Assembly: GCA_911728455.2 (NCBI GenBank)
Contig: OU452221.1
Location: forward strand, 5,546,290 to 5,610,289
Length of the DNA: 64,000 nucleotides
Direction of reading: 5' to 3'
Origin: Marthasterias glacialis
Lineage: Eukaryota; Echinodermata; Asteroidea; Forcipulatida; Asteriidae
The position numbers and the translations under genes were made by a program. Shown here piece after piece: positions 1-13,169 of the stretch (position 1 is its first letter; every line of letters begins with the position of its first letter). The notes below the pieces were generated by a model. The model was not told the DNA's origin. It did not search any database and was given only the letters and a program-made list of their open reading frames with translations.

Positions 1-3000
1 TGCTTCAGTCTGGGGCTGAGACCAAACTTGTTGAGGAACGGCAGGAGCGGCTCGACGTGGTAGAGCTTGAAGATCTCCACATACCAGGCCATGATAGCCT
101 TCTGGACCTCAGCAAACTTTTCATCTTCTTCCTCGTAGGTGGCGCTGAAGATGAGAGAAAATGTGACGTTCAACATGCACAAGCTTGTCGGGGGGCCGAG
201 TTGAAATGGCTGACCGTTCCTTTTCTTGATCAGGTCAACCAAATAGTTGGCCTGCTCGACGATTTTCTCTTCGGATTTTGAAGTACCGTAGCCGAACTGA
301 CGAACAGTTCGTACCATGTACTTCTTCTCTCTTTTCCATGACTCAGTGAAGGGCTCTAGAAAGACACCTGTCATGAGGCAAATAATACATGTCAATAAAA
401 TGGTGTTGCCAGAGCCCCCCCCCCCCCCCCCCAGATCTGCCAATGTAAAGATATAACTGTACTTGGGTTCTTTCGTCCGATCCGAAGGACACAGAAACGA
501 CGGTTAAGTGTCTTGCTTAAGGACACACAGTGTCAAGACCGGGACCAGAACCCACACTCTGCTGATCAGAGGACCAGAGCTTGAGTCAAGGGCTCTATAC
601 CGCTCGGCCACGGACACGCCTTGGGTATGAAGATTTTGACGACCGCCGACGTAAAGATGAGTGGCGGTTTCTTGCAATGAAGTTTGTTTTAAATAATACT
701 TTATTGTCCCCATCATGGGAAATTACTGTGGCCGTATACATACTTATTTTTTTTTTTTTTTTTAAATACATACAACAAATTACATCAAAATAACGTGCAA
801 AAGAAGAAAAATAAATGCAAGATACATAAAAATTAATATATAATTTATAAGAATTAAATTTATTTAAAAAGCTGGCAATATTATTAAAAGATAAAACAAC
901 AATAGTTTCAAGTTCGTAAATAAACGGTACCAATGTACATCAAAATACTTAATAAATCAAAATAAAGCAGCGATTACAACAGCAGATATTATCAAAAAAC
1001 ATTTGAACACTTCAAACCAAATGTTTAATATACTAAGTATATCTAAATGAACGGGAAAGCATAATATTTGGAGACTGCCATTTGGCAATCTATGACGGCA
1101 TCATACTCACCAACATTCCTTTGATTTTTGTTGACGTACGTAAACGGCCAGACACTGGGCCGATCAGAGAACAGGGTCGACTGTCTGACAAATGCCTCCT
1201 TGATAGCCTTGAAGCTGTTAAGAATCAGCATGCGCCTGCAAAACCAAAAACAAACAAAAACAAAACAATCAGTGATGTTGTCCCACGTTAGATTGAACAG
1301 AACCTGCCCCATAAAGCACGTGAGTATTAACATAAGACCAGTATCCGCACTTTGTGTAACCCAACATGTACATGAAATAACAAACCTGTGGAAGTTTCAG
1401 CTCAATCGGTCACCGGGGTCACAAGAACAGTGAAAAACCCCTGGGGCCCATATGAAAGTTTTCATTGAGAAGCAGAAGAATTATATAAAATACCCAGGGG
1501 CTGATCCCTGGCTTATCGGCAGATACGGTTTGACTTCTGACTGGACGCTCACGAGCAACGAGGTTTGGCATTGCACAGGACCGCCCACCAACACAGGGCT
1601 GGTTGCTCAGTTGGTTAGAGCGCTAGCACAGTACATACTCGAGAGGTTGCGGGTTCGAGTCCGGCATCAGCCAAATTTTCTTCGCTCACCCCAATTAATA
1701 TATATTTATATATATTAGGGGGGGGGGGGGGGCTATTAAAATAATGTATCGAACCATTAATTTGTGCTTGTTTTTGATCTCATTTGGGGGACAATGCTTC
1801 TGAGCGGGTGGCTCCCGCCCCTGCCCCCTCCCCGTGTTTACGCTAATGATGTACCCCTCTCATAGTGTCTTCTGGGAATCTCTATCAAGAATTTTAAAAC
1901 ATTCTCGGGGGTGAGATACTTGTACACGAGGGGATGGCCAAAGAGGGAAATCGTGTGAAACGGGCGTTATACAGACCCAGCTCAACATTGGTAAAGTGTC
2001 TGCAAATCAAGACGTATGTAATAATAAAACCAACTCCTGTGAAAATGTCAGCTCATTTCGTGCTTTTCTCCCATTTGCTAGAAAACGGTAAGAATGCATC
2101 CAGCATTTTTGTACTCATTCTTAAAGGCGGAGTTTTGGTCTTGGCGCGCATGAGACCAACAATTAAATTCAGATCTTATTTCATTTATCCTTCAAAAACG
2201 ATAACACTTCATTCGGACAGAAATATTTCGAGGAAAGTTTTCTACCATCGTTGTCTTTATACCATGCAAAATATATGTAAATCTGTCTTTAAAATTAGAA
2301 TAATAAAAACACGGGTGATGGGACTCCCTCTGCCACATCGGGCATGGTTTATCAGTTCATGCATAGCACTTGTTATTGTAACTGCCAACGCAGACTGTAC
2401 TATAGACGTCCTTCGTATTGCAGGACTGGTGGTGGCATTTCAAGGAGGCAATGGAGGCAATTTTTTGTCTCCATTGCCCCTGGCCATTGCCTTGCAACCA
2501 ACCCAACAAACAAAACGAGGAAGAATGGGAAAATAATAACTAACAAACTAAAAATTGTTATAAAATGACAGGCAAAAAATGACAGGCAAATAATATCTTT
2601 AGTTTTATTGTTTTCACTCCGGGTTAATATTGGGGTATTGTGGATTAAAGACAAAAGTATAGCCGAACCTGAACGGAAGCAACTTCAAGCTTGAAAAAAT
2701 CAGAATTTTCTCTTAGGCACTGTGTGGGTCTTCAGCTGTAGGCCTAGTCATCACTAAGTATTATTATGAAAGGGGAATTGTTGTTGAACCAGCCATGAAA
2801 AATAAAAAATAACAATCAGGGTCGACATTAATTTTTTATAGGGTCGTTTGGGTTACACCAAACATAATTTATTTCTTTTAGGCCTGATGACCCGTCTAGT
2901 GGCTTAAAGTTCAGTCAGCATGAGTGCTCCGTTCGCTTTATTTTTTTCTGCAGTCCGAAATTGCCACTGTCGTAATGATTTTCAATCCTTAAAAAAAATC

Positions 3001-4703
3001 CTTAAAGCAAAATTGACTTTTTTTTCGAGGATGACAATTCTGGACTGCAGAAAAAAATGCACTCCGTTCAGGGCGAGGTCAGATCGATCATGGTCACCGT
3101 CATATGGTAAAAAAAATCCTTATCTTTGAGGCTGGTCGTTACTCTATGAGTCACCGTAGGCTGACGAGCCAGATATAATGGTCTTACTAAAATGATATTT
3201 CGGATAAATCGAATCTAGGCCCAGTCGAGATTATGCCTATTTTATTTGACTTTAATATATTCTATGTCAAACCTTCAGTGTTGTAATGAAACCAATGTCT
3301 CAAGGCCTACGCAACTAACCCGCATTCGGGCCTCCAAATTCGGGCAAAACAGTGGGGGAATTCGGACAAAGCAGGAATAAAAAATTAAAAAAAGTTTTTT
3401 TTAATTAGAAATTGGTACTTGTGTTTTTATTTGTATACAATTTCGGGCAAATCAAACGAGTCTCCAAATGCCTGTGGAGGTCGTGAGGCATACCAAGTGG
3501 CTATAACCTTCCAAGAAAGGCAATAGAATCAGAAGCGGAGTCTGACGTACAAAACAATTCCCGCACAAAATTGGAGCAGAATCATCCCCCAACTGTGTAT
3601 GTGGAGAGATTCAGACCACTGAGCACATCATTGATGCATGCCCATCCACAAATTTCAATGGGGGCCAGTGCATGGACTCCTGGAGTTGGATGAAGACACC
3701 ACCAGCTGATTGAACTCATGATTGAAATGAATCTTAACCTTTTTGTGAAATCCGTCCATAGGTCCCCGTGGATCTCGCCCATTCTCATAAGAAACGGGAA
3801 TACAAATTGGTGATCGGAAATATGTGTCGATCGGAAACGGGTGAGTGCACGATATACGAATGACTGTATCTAAATTCAGGGCCCATCACCATTACCACTT
3901 GCCTGGCGGCGCACACTGTCTATATACTGTCTATACACTGTCTTACTAGACACTACTAACTAGTAAACACCACTTCTCAACTTGCCCTGTGGGCTGCTAA
4001 AACTGTGCAACTGACTTGTTTACAATTCTCATACTTCTTCCTTTTCAGATGTGAACAATACATTTTAGAAATGTGTTAACTTATTTTAGAGTGTGTGAGT
4101 GTAACCTCATTTGACCGTTGTGATCGCTACCATTAGTATCAAAAAGATACATTTATGACAATACATGTTTAACATTTGGGCAACGAAACTTCCTGGGGCA
4201 AGTAAAATGCACAGTTTACTAGCCCCTTGGGCTACTTTAAAAACAGCTTAAGCTCTAGGCCTGTAAATTGTAATTACAGAGGTCAATCGTGTGTTTTATT
4301 CATCCATGTACATCTATGATCTACCTCAATGCTCAGACACAGTACTAAAAGGCTAGTTATAGTAGGGATTCAGAATGCCCAGATTATCATTGAGTGATAT
4401 CGTAGGCTATACTTACTTTCCAGCGTACAGGTTCAGAGTAAACAGATCCGGACCGAACTGTTTTCCAAGCTTGGTGATGTTCGTATTTGTTTGTCCCGAG
4501 TCGGGACCGATAAGCGGGCTCACACCGATGAGGGGCCACCCCTTCGGTCCCGGTGGCCAGTTGTACTTCCTATTGTAAGAGATTCGTCGATACACCACAG
4601 CCGTCAAGAGGAAAGTTAGTACGGTACAGAGGGTCAGAAACACCAACGACGACTGACTGTGGAAGTCAGCCAAAATACCCACGACACTGTCGGTTACTGC
4701 CAT
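1..4703 (-). CDS. CYP-A: clan-2 cytochrome P450, 3' part outside the window
   Basis: Minus-strand microsomal P450 monooxygenase. Three exons are visible: exon 1 at 4417-4703 (ATG at 4703), exon 2 at 1111-1235, and exon 3 from 367 running off the window at base 1. All junctions are GT-AG, in phases 2 and 1, exactly as in CYP-B and CYP-C. Exon 1 encodes an N-terminal membrane anchor followed by the proline hinge WPPGPKGWPLIG. Exon 2 encodes the RPS-WPFTYVN stretch leading to substrate recognition site 1. Exon 3 holds the helix C to F region (ESWKREKKYMVRT). The I-helix, ExxR and haem cysteine are off the edge, so activity cannot be judged. It is clearly more diverged from CYP-B and CYP-C than they are from each other and has four more codons before the hinge. 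Substrate unknown. Intron 1 (1236-4416) contains a tRNA-like sequence and no other exon. Confidence 0.9.
368..1110. other. CYP-A intron 2, with a poly-C tract and a SINE
   Basis: Intron between CYP-A exons 3 and 2. It holds an 18-base C run (415-432), a tRNA-derived SINE (about 457-622) and AT-rich sequence. No other exon seen. Confidence 0.8.
457..622 (-). repeat. tRNA-derived SINE, family 1
   Basis: Minus-strand SINE. It contains the motif AAGTGTCTTGCTTAAGGACAC and a degenerate tRNA-like head (GCTCGGCCACGG read on the plus strand). The same sequence recurs near 28362-28612 and 30740-31068 on the same strand, and as a headless copy near 21617-21782 in the opposite orientation. Confidence 0.75.
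1597..1673 (+). repeat. tRNA-like sequence (tRNA pseudogene or SINE head)
   Basis: The acceptor stem GGCTGGT/ATCAGCC pairs fully (one G-U), the D arm GCTC/GAGC is perfect and the B box GGTTCGAGTCC is intact. The anticodon arm does not pair, the D-to-T spacing is about four bases too long and the T stem has a mismatch. It is therefore not a functional tRNA gene but tRNA-derived. It lies in CYP-A intron 1. Confidence 0.65.
1674..4416. other. Remainder of CYP-A intron 1, no gene seen
   Basis: Intronic sequence with a poly-G run near 1719-1732. Open frames here are short and show no recognisable protein. Confidence 0.7.
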
Positions 4704-4757
4704 GTTTTGAATGAGGTCAGAGTGCCCTGCGTTTACGCAGTTAATAGTCTAGCGTAC

Positions 4758-4764
4758 ATATATA
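4758..4764 (-). promoter_or_regulatory. TATA box of CYP-A
   Basis: TATATAT on the minus strand about 55-60 bp upstream of the CYP-A start codon, leaving room for a short 5' UTR. Judged by spacing only. Confidence 0.4.
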
Positions 4765-5623
4765 CGGATCGTTTGGCCATTTTGGCGAGTGACGGGATTG
4801 GTTTACATGGTTTATGTGTTCAGTGAATCCTAATCGACGGCTGGGGGGGGGGGGGGGGGGGTGTAACTTTGGGGTGAACAAAAGAAGTCCTTGCTCTAAC
4901 AGAGGATGTACGGGAGCTTATAAGCTCACGGGGGGGGGGGGGCTCCTTGCTTTTCAGTGGGGGCCTATGGGCCTTGTTTTTTTAAATGAATTACGCGTAG
5001 GCCCTATCTGTTTTTTTCCACCGGGGGGGGGGGGGGGGGGGTGGGTTCTGGGAAATTGGGTGGGGCCACGTCCCCCCAGTCCCCCTTCCCATCAACCAAT
5101 GCTAATTACCTAATATTAAAAAAAAATACCAAACAGAAATTTCATAAGCCTCTCGACAGTCTCTTGAAATCAAATCAAAACTATTCAGTGCTGACAACAA
5201 CATTTTGTTGCAAGCTTTATTTATTTCCAGTCTTTGAAAGGTCAGCTGTTTTACATTTTGGAGATGCCCTTCCAAAACCGAAAACACCCGTGAATGAGTA
5301 CACAGATTATACCCCATCTTGGAAAAGGGGCCCTCCTATTGGGAGAAATAACAGGGCCATTTTCGGGGCCTCCAGAATAAAGGCCTACCCGAAACGCCCT
5401 CAGGTTGAACGCAGGGCACAATATTGGAACAGTTTTCAACTACCATTAAAAACCACATGACCTCCATCGACTCTTTGTTATACAGGAAAACGTTGTTATG
5501 GTGTTCTATGATGGACACTTACACGGCGACTTTCTTTTCTTCATGCGACGACTTTTTTGGGGGGCGGCGACTTTTTTTTGAGGGGGGGGGGCGGCGATTT
5601 TTTATTTTTTTTGATTCCTGGAT

Positions 5624-5752
5624 GGGGTGGATTTCACAAGCGCTATGTTTAGTCTGATCTCGAGCTGGGACGAGTAACTAGTCCTAACTAATAGGACATA
5701 GTCATAAGTTAGGACTAGTCTTAAGTTAGGACCAGTTTTGTGAAACCGCCCC
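5624..5752. mobile_element. MITE, GGGGTGGATTTCACAA family
   Basis: Terminal inverted repeats GGGGTGGATTTCACAA and TTGTGAAACCGCCCC enclose internal inverted repeats built on GGACTAGTC. A second copy of the same family is at 17033-17162. No target duplication is certain. Confidence 0.75.
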
Positions 5753-6549
5753 TGCATACCTTTAATTCGCCAATCACTGTTGCACAGTCTACTTTACATT
5801 CACAAGTTTACATTTGAATTATTCAACACCCCTCAGCACAATAGAACAGCTTTTCACTGACGTTAACTTTTCTTTTTTTTCGAAAGAAGTTTATAACGGA
5901 CATATAGTTCCTTTCTTTTTGTATTCTAATAATTAGACGGCAATCAAATTTTCTCGATCATGGACCCAAATTCTCGACTGAAATTGAAGCTATGTAACTA
6001 AAATATCTGTCATCAAAGAAAAACTGACTACTGATTTGTAATCCAAAGCTCCTCATCTACAAGTCATTATACATGTATCAAAATCACATGTAAGAGTGTT
6101 GCACTTATAAACAAGCAAAAACAAACAAACTTAAAGTCTCATGGCCTAGACCTTATGGTACAGAAGCAATGTTAATGGTTGTATCTTACAACAATGTTTC
6201 TTTTAAGTATTGTACAGAAACACCCTACCCTTGGGCTTCACTATTTTCAATGTACTTTCCAGATGAATTCTTCTTTCCAAAAAGCTTTCCCAGTCCATAC
6301 TTACAGACAGTCGCGTAACCCCGTGGAATTATGGGTGGCAGGAATGCTAGAGCCCCCCTTGCTCAGATACCTTGGCCCCACCTCTTGAGGCCCCCCCCCA
6401 AATATATATAATAATAATATTAAGATCAAGAATATGCACAATAATGAATGGCTCGATACATTTAATAGCCCCCACAGTATGTCTTTACCTCCCCCTGCAT
6501 GAAAAATGTCTGGTACACGCCACTGCTTCTAGTCTGTTTTAAAAATCAC

Positions 6550-6600
6550 GGCTTTAGCTTGGGCTTGGGCTTGGGCTTGGGCTTGGGCTTGAGCTTGGGC
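6550..6600 (+). repeat. (TTGGGC)n microsatellite
   Basis: About seven to eight copies of a 6-bp unit, one interrupted. It lies about 180 bp beyond the CYP-B stop codon. Confidence 0.85.
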
Positions 6601-6776
6601 ACAGGCTCCGTCAATGAGTGGGAGACGTGTGCTTTCATTTGGGCTTCAAACAGTTGGACAGCGCCCAAGTGGGAGCCCACGTGGGAGCCCAGATCCAAGC
6701 TTGAGAAGGTTTTTGAGAAGGGCCATTGACACATTTTGTGGTTGGTTGACTTTGCACTGTCTGCAAAGGGGCGGAC

Positions 6777-9700
6777 CTATTCTCTGAGCTCTGCTTGCAG
6801 ACGATATTCAGGTGGAGACACCCAGAGCCACTGAGCTTCCACTTTGGGTACTGGATCACCGTCTGGGAGCTTAAACTTGAACTTCTGCACCAGGGAGATG
6901 TAGAAAATGAAGAACTCTTTCTGTGCCATTTGCGCGCCAAAGCACTGTCTTTGCCCTGAAAAGAAAAAACACAATACATCCGACAGTCAATATTTAATTT
7001 AACACTTTATCTAAACAAGAGTTTTGTATTTAATGCCTATGTTTCTAAACAAACCGATATCGTAACAAACTGCAATCATTGACTGATCATAAAACTGTTT
7101 ATTTCTCAAAACAACATCGCAAAATACTTACCAATTGAGAATGGTATCAGGTAGTCTGGCTTAGATAGGTTTCCATCCTCACCAATAAACCTCTCAGGCC
7201 TGAAGTTTTCAGGATCACCCCAAAGATCTGGATCATAGTGGACGGCATAGATGTTGGGAATGATTGTGGTGTCTTTGGGAATCTTGAATCCAAGAATGTC
7301 TACGTCCTCTTGAGAGTGATGTGGAATTAGCAGCCAGAAGGGTGTGTCTACGCGAAGGACCTCTAAGATCACAGCTTCAGTGTAAGGCAGCTTGCCCCTG
7401 TCATCCAAAGTTGGCTCCCGGTCACCAATGACATGTTGAATCTCCTCAAAGACGCGCTGCTGCATCTCAGGGTAGACAGCAGTGGCGAGCATCAGGAAGT
7501 TGAAGATCGATGGGGCCGTGTCTCCTTGATCTGGGATCAGGTTAAAGAACATCCACATGAACTTCTCATCGTCAAATTCACGAAGGTCACTGTTGGGGTC
7601 ATTCTTGGCTAGTTCGATCAGGCATTCGTCTATCATATCTCGAGGGTGGTTGAAATCTACCGTCGCTTTGTGTTGGTCGATGTGGTCTTTTATGAAGGTG
7701 GAGATTCTTTCGGTCATTTCCTTGCCTTTTGTCAAGGTGGCGTTCAGACCAAACTTGTCCAAAAAAGGCAAGATTGGCTCCAGGTCGTAGAGCTTAAAGA
7801 TCTCCACAAACCACAGCATGAAATCTGAGAGCAGCTGTCCAAAGTTTTCATCCCCTTCCTCGTAAGTGGCATTGAAGACCATCGAGAAGGTCACATTCAA
7901 CATGCAGAGAGTAAGAGGGGGGCAAAGGTCAAACGGCTGACCCTTCCTCTTCTTGACTAGTTCCACGAGATGATTTGCCTCACGGAGGACGAAGTCTTGA
8001 GACTTGGTGATGCCGTAGCCAAAATGGCGACTTGTGCGGACCATGTACTTCTTCTCTCTTTTCCATGAGGCTGAATACGTCTCAAAGAACAAACCTGATA
8101 CAAGAACAAAGTATGGCTTCATAGGATTTTTTGCTGCCACAGACAGTTCGCCCATCCCTCTTATCTTTTGTTTGTTAAACATTGCAGAACACAACATGAA
8201 AGGTAAACAGCTGTTATAATAAACCTTAAAGTTGCATGGCTAGATTTTCGCCGTAAGAATTTTGTTTAAAAATGTTTTTTTCTCTGAACCAAAATTTGAC
8301 AGATGATGCTGTTTCAAAACGAAAAAAAAAACACCATCCTGAAACTTTCGCAGTATGCCATGGCAGGGACAATGCATGAGTTTTGAATTGACTATCACTT
8401 ATCATTGGCGCACAATACCTCAAATGAAAGCTTATAACCTTCTCGAATCCATAACAATGAATAGCTATTTCAAATTTAAATTCTATTCAATTTCCCGGTT
8501 GAATCGGCCACAAATCAGACCTAGCATCTTTAATCTAGGCTTACCGAGGTTTTTGTGTTTCTTGTTGACAAACGTGAATGGCCAGCTGTCTGGACGTCCT
8601 GACGTGTGAGCTGCTTGTCTTGTGAAGGCGTCTTTGATGGACTTGAAGCTGTTCAATACCAACATCTTTCTAGGAATCATAAGAAAAACACCCTTGCCTA
8701 AAAAAACAGTTCTAATTCTTTCTTGCAACTCCCACCCTCTACCTTGTGACTTTCTTTTTCGCAAAGCACTACGCTGGGGATCCGGGAAAACCGGTGCTGA
8801 GGTTTCACGGTCCATTCATTGGAAGACGTTATGGCAGATTTGGAGGACGCTAGGTGGCAGCAGACTTACCAGGTAAATCCATTGTTCTCAGAAGTGTACG
8901 AACGCTCAGAAGTACGTAAACAATGGAAAATCACTTGGCACGTCTGCTGCCTGAACAAAATTGCTATATTAGAACTGGGGATGGAGAGGGGGGGGGGATC
9001 AAGAATCCTTCCATTTAGATCTTCCTTTATTACACCCCATGTGAGATGACTAATTTTACGTCAATCCAATAATGACATGCTAGATGAAATATCTTAATTT
9101 TTTGAGATTAGAAAAACTCATGGTCAATTAAAGTTAACATAAAAACACGTGAGATGATAATTCTGACAGACAGCATTCTCGTCAAAGTTGGTGAAATTAT
9201 GGAGGATTGTTTGACCACCCCCACACCCATTGCCAAGAACACTTATTTGTCGTGCATGTTGTAATGGGGAAATAAACATTTTAGGCCACAGAGACTTTAA
9301 ATCCCCAAATTGGCAGTGGAAACCTCATAATTATTTGTCGTGTTCGGGACAGCATACGGCACTGATTGATACCAAGAATGCGGGTTGGCCGGGTGTCACG
9401 AAATGGCGTAATCAGACATTTTAAATTGATGGAAGGGGGGAGCGGGGGCAAAGACATAATTTGATTTCTTTTGATGTATCAAACCATTAATTTGTGCATT
9501 TTGTAGACATCAATATATAGGGGCAAGGGTTCCGAGCATGCACGCTTAAAACTGAAGTTGAATCCAACACCTATACATGTGTGGGTTAGTGACAACACAT
9601 TGAAAGTGTTAAATCCAACATTTTAAAATGTTAAATCCAGCATGTAAACTTTTAATCTAGCCTTTGAACTGTTAATTCCACATTTAAAGTGCTGATTCAA

Positions 9701-11612
9701 ATGATTTTGTTTTTGAAAATGTTGAGTTCACACTTAAATAATTATTGTTGGATTCAACTCTGTGGCGTTGGATTTGATGTTTTAAAATGCTGGATTTAAC
9801 ATTTACAAAGTTGAATTCAACACTTTCGAAGCGTAGTCATTGACAGCACACATGTAAGTGTCGGATTGAACACTTCAGTTTTTAGCGTGTGGGGATGATG
9901 TTCCACCCCCTTCCCCCTCCCCCTGTTGATTGCTCGCCACTGGGTGCACGGCACGACAAAGCCCTCTATAGCCCACGGAGTTCCATTGATGTGGTCAGTT
10001 ATCCAATTATAGGCTAGTATACTTTTTGTTTTTGCCTCTGAATCGGTCACCACCAGTATTCTATTACCGCATATCAGCTGGAGTGCAAGCCATATCAAGA
10101 CTGGCGTAAGGGTGTGGGCACGGGGGAGCACGTGTCCCCCAATTGATGTCTGTGCCCTCGGGTGCCCCTTCCCCAAATCTGGACCTTCATGAAATTTATC
10201 AGCATAAGATGTTACATTTTCTAAGCAATACTGCAGTAATCACAATGTTGTAAACTACTTTTCTATTTACACGCAGACAATGTAAATTTGTGTTTACCCC
10301 CGCGTCATATTATCTTATCAAATAGTAAACGGCACAAGAGCGCGGAAAAGGAGCTTGTTTAAGATTGACGAGAAGTTTCCCCCGTAGAAATATGGTGCTC
10401 CCCCTTGTGAACCCCGTAAACGACTACCCTTTTCCCGCCACTAAAAGACGTACACAGCTAGTGTTCTAATTATCGCAATTTTACCAGTACTTGTAAAATC
10501 ACCATTTTGTTTTTGAACCAGCCACGTCACACGACTGCACTTTATCTTGAAGAGGTATATTTGCCTCGTGGTGAAACTCAGTTTTATAGATAATGCGTTT
10601 GGTGACCTTGGAATGAAGTTTAGTTATCATTCTTTTATCTTTTGATATCAGTGAAGAGAAAAAAATAAATGGTGCGGTCAGCGGGATGAACCCACTGATA
10701 ACACTATTACATAACACCCTTATTAAACTTTTAGGGTAACTAAATTGCAAATGGCGGCCATAAAATCATGGAGACCAGACGCCAGATTAAAGCCAAAAAG
10801 ATGTACATCCCGACCAACGACAACAAAACCAACACCCAAAAACCACCTCCCTGCCCCGACACACTGCCTGGGATTCAGTGGCATAACTAAGGGCAGGGAG
10901 CGGAAACCCCGGCCCTTCTCAACCCACCCCTTTTCCACACATCGAAAAGCCCCCCCCCCGCCCGATTATATATCTTTGCCCAGCATGCTCCCCTACCTAA
11001 TGAACATGTCTGGTTACACCACTGCTGTTGGGGTTGATCTTAAATTTGCATCCCTGTTCACTGTAATTTTCCTGTCGTGTCTCCGTGGCCATGGAGGAAG
11101 TCTTTTTTCCATGCTGTGCCAAACATCCTCAAAGTGTAACAACAATTCCCTGAGGAACATCACTCTCTTTAGCATTCTCCTATGTGAAGACATTTTGTCC
11201 ATAATTATTGTCTTCGGTCTCCATAAGGTACCAAATCTATAGAACACCTCCACACACGCATGCTCAAGACTTTAACAAAGGCTAATAATTGCTTTTTGAC
11301 GTTTTGGAATTGCAGCACTAGGCTTTATTTTGATACTTACTTTCCAGCAACCATCGGCAGAGTGAACAAGTCAGGGTGGTACTGTTTTCCAATCCTGGTG
11401 ATATTGGCGGTTGTTTGTCCAGAGCTGAGGCTGATCAGTTGACTGCAGCCGATGAGGGGCCATCCCTTCGGTCCCGGCGGCCAGTTGTATTTCCTATTGT
11501 ACGAGATTCGTCGATACACCAGGGCCGTCAAGAGGAATGTAATGACGGTACACAGAACCAGGAAAATGTCCAGCTGTGACAAGAAATACACGACTTTCTC
11601 TACGAACGCCAT
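6777..11612 (-). CDS. CYP-B: clan-2 cytochrome P450, complete, 512 aa
   Basis: Haem-thiolate monooxygenase, expected in the endoplasmic reticulum membrane. Exons: 11341-11612, 8545-8669, 7132-8094 and 6777-6955 (272, 125, 963 and 179 nt; phases 2, 1, 1), stop TAG at 6777-6779. Visible parts: hydrophobic anchor at about residues 10-33; PPGP hinge at 45-48; ExxR (EVLR) at 377-380; PERF at 432-435; haem loop FSIGQRQCFG at 451-460 with the thiolate Cys458. The haem loop is split by intron 3 after the first base of its glycine codon. The I-helix oxygen-activation motif reads DQGDT (321-325) where most P450s have AGxxT; the acid and threonine are kept, the alanine and glycine are not. Length is normal for the family. 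An AT-rich TATTAAAT box lies near 11660-11667. The protein is nearly identical to CYP-C except in exon 2. Substrate unknown; invertebrate CYP2-like proteins cannot be assigned a reaction from sequence. Confidence 0.95.
8670..11340. other. CYP-B intron 1
   Basis: Intron between exons 1 and 2. It contains a modular foldback element (9541-9889) and, around 11040-11230, sequence related to a repeat near 19960-20120. No exon seen. Confidence 0.75.
9541..9889. mobile_element. Foldback element built from short TTGAATCCAACA-like modules
   Basis: The ends match as inverted repeats (CACGCTTAAAACTGAAG on the left; AGCGTG preceded by CTTCAGTTTTT on the right), and similarity extends about 75 bp inward. 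The interior is a run of roughly 20-bp degenerate modules resembling AGTGTTAAATCCAACA in both orientations. Classification unknown. Confidence 0.65.
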
Positions 11613-13169
11613 CTTGAATATTGGGCCAGAGGGTGATGGGTCCTCAGCGGACTGGTCTGATTTAATACGCTGTGACAGGCCAGTCGGCGTTTAAAAGAAA
11701 CCTGAGCATTTTGCTACCCCTGCGCACGACACTTTATCTTCCTCTTGTGCAAACACCCACTTCACACAAGTTGGATTCAATGAAATTATTATTATACGTC
11801 CATTTGAGCATGGGGGAAGGATTGTGTTTTAGAGCTAGTTTTATTTTCTTCCAGGACGTGAAGTACTGGTCGTGCCTTTGTCTTACCCAGCCTCAAAGTT
11901 TCATACAAAAAATTGGTAATGATCGCATTTACGATGAACAATGGAATTCAGGTTTAAAATTACACAGAAATGTATGCAAGGTTCGGAGCCGGAATGCACT
12001 TGACTTGCGATCAGTGAATTTTCTTTTGACGCATGATCCCAGCAAACTAAAGTTGCATTGTTAATAATCGTTTACTGATCCTTATATATCTTTGACTTTG
12101 TTAAAATAAATTCGAAGTTTTTTTTTAAATGGACGGAATTCAAGGTATTGTCATATTTGCAGTGTTAGACACGAGTTCGGCTGCTGAACGAATCGCAACA
12201 TTACCCCCAAAATGTATAAACCACAGACAGCAGCGTAGCGAAGGTACTTTCTTTGGGGGGGGGGGGGGTGGAAGCCTAAATTTGCCGACTGACATTATCA
12301 AATGAAAGTAAAAGCACAATGAAATGGGACTCACCAACATGTGGTTTTTCAGTGATTCGAAGGTTTAAAATGGCCCTCAGATGTCGATCATTCGACGACT
12401 CATATACGAAATGCATGACTTTGAAAACTGTATTTTTTTTTGCGAATTCCCCCAGAAGCTCTACGGTTTTAAGTGTTTTCAGGGCTAAGGAGGACCGTCA
12501 AGTTGCCGAAAGTAGTCGTTTAATTTTGAAATTCAAATTGTGAATACTTTGGACTCGGGGACAAATCCCCTTCTGTTGGAGGTTAAAGGGACAACAATTC
12601 TTGTGGGTGTCCGGAAGCCCCCGGACGCTCTACGGTTTTAAGTGTTTTCCGAGCTTAGATTTCCGCGCGTTGCTGAGAATAATAAATAAATTTGGTAATT
12701 CAAAGTTTGACTTCTTACACTACAAGGATTAAACTAAAATGTTCAGTCGGCAAATCTCTAGACTTGCCGAATGGATTTGTGTTCAGTCTGAGCCCTTTAC
12801 TCGGGTTATAGTTTGGTGCTCAATTTGCCGACTGTGGCTCTAAATGCCGACATAGGAAAAATATTGGGGGTGTCACGCCCCCCCCACACACACCCGGTCG
12901 CAACGCCGCTGACCATAGGTTAAAGGGTGTAACACAACATTTGTAAGACTGAATATATAAACGCTCCCAGATTTGCACATAACTTACATGGTATAATGGT
13001 GGTCTGGGTGGAAAACTTCCCATGAAATATTATTGTCTGAAATGCTATAGTTTTTGAGATATGAGTAAAATAATTAGTTTCGATCACGCAAGTCCAAAAC
13101 TAGATGTTTGAAAACAGTACATGTTGGGTCACATAAAGTGCAGATACTGGTCTTTGACAACAGACCCGA

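Larger units (their letters stand above)
4765..6776. other. Intergenic between CYP-A and CYP-B
   Basis: No gene recognised. Contains three long poly-G tracts (about 4842-4861, 4930-4942, 5024-5041), a MITE (5624-5752) and a short TTGGGC tandem repeat (about 6550-6600). Confidence 0.7.

Noticed and set aside
1597..1673. Functional tRNA gene
   Set aside because: The anticodon arm does not pair and the D-to-T spacing is wrong, despite good acceptor and D stems.
6550..6600. Telomere-like hexamer array (TTGGGC)n
   Set aside because: Short and internal, with a unit different from TTAGGG; a plain microsatellite.
7557..7828. Plus-strand frames inside CYP-B exon 3, repeated in CYP-C
   Set aside because: They are antisense shadows of the conserved P450 exon.
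10745..11242. 165-codon plus-strand frame in CYP-B intron 1
   Set aside because: It spans repeat-related sequence also seen near 19960-20120 and shows no recognisable domain.
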